Below, piece after piece: positions 5,855 through 7,239 of a DNA stretch of 7,239 nucleotides. A model generated the notes under the pieces. The model was not told the DNA's origin, made no database searches, and worked only from the letters and a program-made list of their open reading frames with translations. Both the position numbers and the translations under genes were made by a program. This DNA is from Bacillaceae bacterium UBA7792 (GTDB lineage: Bacteria > Bacillota > Bacilli > Bacillales > Cytobacillaceae): positions 1-7,239 of the forward strand of contig DLCS01000186.1 of NCBI GenBank assembly GCA_002480735.1. Direction: 5' to 3'. Each line of letters opens with the position of its first letter. Position 1 is the first letter of the stretch.

Positions 5855-6631
5855 TTGAGATTTTCGCAGAATATTGCACTTATCACTGGTGCAGGAAGTG
5901 GAATTGGCAAGGCCACAGCGATTCGGCTGGCGGACGAAGGAGCAAAGGTGATTCTTGTTGGGCGAACGAAGTCCAAATTGGAGGCAGTGGCAACCGAGAT
6001 TAATCGCACAAAACGAATTCCGATGGCTGAGATTTTTCAAGCGGATGTTTCGGATGAGGAGGATGTCAAGGAATTAGCGGAATACGTAAACATCCATTTC
6101 GGCGATCTTCATATCCTCATTAACAATGCGGGTGGTTCAAAGCACTCCAAAATATTAGAAACGACCGGAAAGGACTGGGATTATGTGCAAAATGCCAATC
6201 TGAGAAGTGTCTTTCTCGTTTCTAAAATGCTCGGCCGTTTAATGGTGAAAAAGGCGCAAGAGGAACATGGAGAACATGGGCGGGCGATCGTCAATGTGGC
6301 CTCCCTATCAGGTCATCAGGCTGGCGCCCATATTCCTCATTATAGTGCTGCCAAAGCAGGAGTGATTAATTTTACAAGGGCACTCGCACTTGAGCTTGCT
6401 CCTTATAAAGTCCGTGTCAATTCAATTTCACCGGGGTTCATCGAGACACCGCTGACGGAAAATGGCCTTCAAAATGAAAGGTTTGTAAAAGCAATTGAGC
6501 GCAATACCGCCTTAGGAAGAGTAGGAAAAGTCGAAGAAATTGCCAATGTCATTGCCTTTGTCGCCTCGGATGAAGCCTCATATATGACAGGAAGCGACGT
6601 GCTTGTAGATGGTGGTTGGCTGATAAAGTAG
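5855..6631 (+). CDS. SDR family oxidoreductase (SDR3, FabG-like, probably NADP-dependent)
   Basis: This classical short-chain dehydrogenase has 258 residues from TTG 5855; the in-frame GTG at 5846 would add three. The TTG start gives MRFSQNIALITGAGSGIG, aligned with typical family starts. Motifs are TGAGSGIG (11-18), NNAG (90-93), Ser150, Tyr163 and Lys167 in YSAAK with normal spacing, SPGFIETP, and the C-terminal VDGGW. Arg37 after beta-2 (LVGRTKSK) suggests NADP(H). A slightly extended charged loop, KKAQEEHGEHGR, precedes the catalytic serine. It starts 26 bases after the ComB-like stop and 19 bases separate its own stop from the next gene, so it is operonic. By analogy with LvaD it could reduce a keto-acyl-CoA to the hydroxyacyl-CoA that the kinase uses, but the substrate is not visible in the sequence. 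Confidence 0.9.
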   Translation: MRFSQNIALITGAGSGIGKATAIRLADEGAKVILVGRTKSKLEAVATEINRTKRIPMAEIFQADVSDEEDVKELAEYVNIHFGDLHILINNAGGSKHSKILETTGKDWDYVQNANLRSVFLVSKMLGRLMVKKAQEEHGEHGRAIVNVASLSGHQAGAHIPHYSAAKAGVINFTRALALELAPYKVRVNSISPGFIETPLTENGLQNERFVKAIERNTALGRVGKVEEIANVIAFVASDEASYMTGSDVLVDGGWLIK

Positions 6632-6636
6632 AAACC

Positions 6637-6642
6637 AGGAGG
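6637..6642 (+). promoter_or_regulatory. Ribosome binding site of the quinone-oxidoreductase-like gene
   Basis: AGGAGG lies eight bases before GTG 6651 and is the most consensus-like site in the window. It fixes the GTG as the start. Confidence 0.8.
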
Positions 6643-6650
6643 AACTAAAA

Positions 6651-7239
6651 GTGAAAGCAATTCAATTTATCGAATATGGCGGGCCTGAGGTATTAAAGCT
6701 TGTGGAGCTTGAAAGGCCAACGCCAAAGGACTATGAAGTGTTAATCGAAATTAAAGCGATCGGTGTAAATTATGCCGATACTGCAAGAAGAGAAGGGCAG
6801 TATGTAGTGCCAACTAAACTTCCATTCATTCCAGGAGCAGAAATTGCTGGGGTGATCACAGCTGTCGGTGACAAAGTGACAAAGGTGGTACCTGGCACCC
6901 GTGTGGTCACTCTCATTGAATCAGGGGGCTACGCCGAATTTGCTCTTGCCGATGAACGCTCCGTTATCCCGCTTAGCGACCATTTATCCTTTGATATGGC
7001 TGTGGCTTTGCCTCTTCAAGGCTTGAGTGCCTACCATATTCTCAAAACTATGGGACGCTTGGAGAGCGGAGAGACAGTCCTTGTTCATGCGGCGGCAGGT
7101 AGGGTGGGCTCGCTTGCTGTCCAACTTGCAAAAATTTTCGGGGCCGGCAAAGTCATTGCGACGGCAAGCTCTGAAGAAAAGCTGCGGTTTGCTGGTGAAC
7201 TAGGAGCCGATGTGTTGGTGGATTACACGAAGGAAGGCT
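6651..7239 (+). CDS. Quinone oxidoreductase / zinc-binding-type MDR alcohol dehydrogenase family protein (partial, 3' end missing)
   Basis: The first 196 codons of a medium-chain dehydrogenase/reductase are present; the family is usually about 320-330 residues, so some 40 percent lies past the right edge. The N-terminal GroES-like domain starts VKAIQFIEYGGPEVLKL and contains GVNYADTARREG and PFIPGAEIAGVI. The Rossmann domain begins with HAAAGRVGSLAVQLAK, whose AxxGxxG core is residues 147-153. No catalytic or structural zinc cysteines appear, which fits NADPH:quinone or enoyl reductases of the QOR type despite the common zinc-binding label. Arg151 replaces the usual second Gly of AAAGGVG but leaves the AxxGxxG positions intact. 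A possible role is NADPH-dependent reduction of an enone or enoyl intermediate. It follows SDR3 by 19 bases in the same operon. Confidence 0.9.
   Translation, partial: MKAIQFIEYGGPEVLKLVELERPTPKDYEVLIEIKAIGVNYADTARREGQYVVPTKLPFIPGAEIAGVITAVGDKVTKVVPGTRVVTLIESGGYAEFALADERSVIPLSDHLSFDMAVALPLQGLSAYHILKTMGRLESGETVLVHAAAGRVGSLAVQLAKIFGAGKVIATASSEEKLRFAGELGADVLVDYTKEG

Overview
The window reads as chromosome of a Bacillaceae-type Firmicute. GC is moderate, ribosome sites are purine-rich (AGGAGG, GGAGGG, AGGTGG), GTG and TTG starts are used freely, and the proteins resemble Bacillus families. I see no mobile element, RNA gene or CRISPR array. All genes lie on the + strand and are tightly packed, and no stretch over 300 bases lacks a gene.

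Layout: (1) 1-33, the last ten codons of an upstream gene, possibly an acyl-CoA dehydrogenase. (2) 108-1626, two short-chain dehydrogenases (SDR1, SDR2) whose reading frames overlap by 11 bases. (3) 1695-3308, a FadD/LcfA-type acyl-CoA ligase, followed by a hairpin at 3314-3344. (4) 3391-3951, a TetR-type regulator. (5) 3997-5058, an aminoglycoside-phosphotransferase-fold (APH) kinase of the ACAD10/11 and LvaA type. (6) 5073-5828, a divergent ComB-family (2-phosphosulfolactate phosphatase) protein. (7) 5855-6631, a third SDR starting with TTG. (8) 6651 to the right edge, a truncated quinone-oxidoreductase-type medium-chain dehydrogenase.

Together the genes look like a catabolic operon for a carboxylic acid activated to its CoA thioester. 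The ligase would make the acyl-CoA, the SDRs would interconvert keto and hydroxy groups, and the APH-type kinase would phosphorylate a hydroxyacyl-CoA. An acyl-CoA dehydrogenase-like partner (perhaps the gene ending at base 33) could then eliminate phosphate to give an enoyl-CoA. This matches the logic of the Pseudomonas putida levulinate (lva) pathway and of mammalian ACAD10/ACAD11. The ComB-like phosphatase beside the kinase is the least expected member and the best candidate for something new. The substrate cannot be read from the sequence; the pathway proposal is inference from family membership and gene order.
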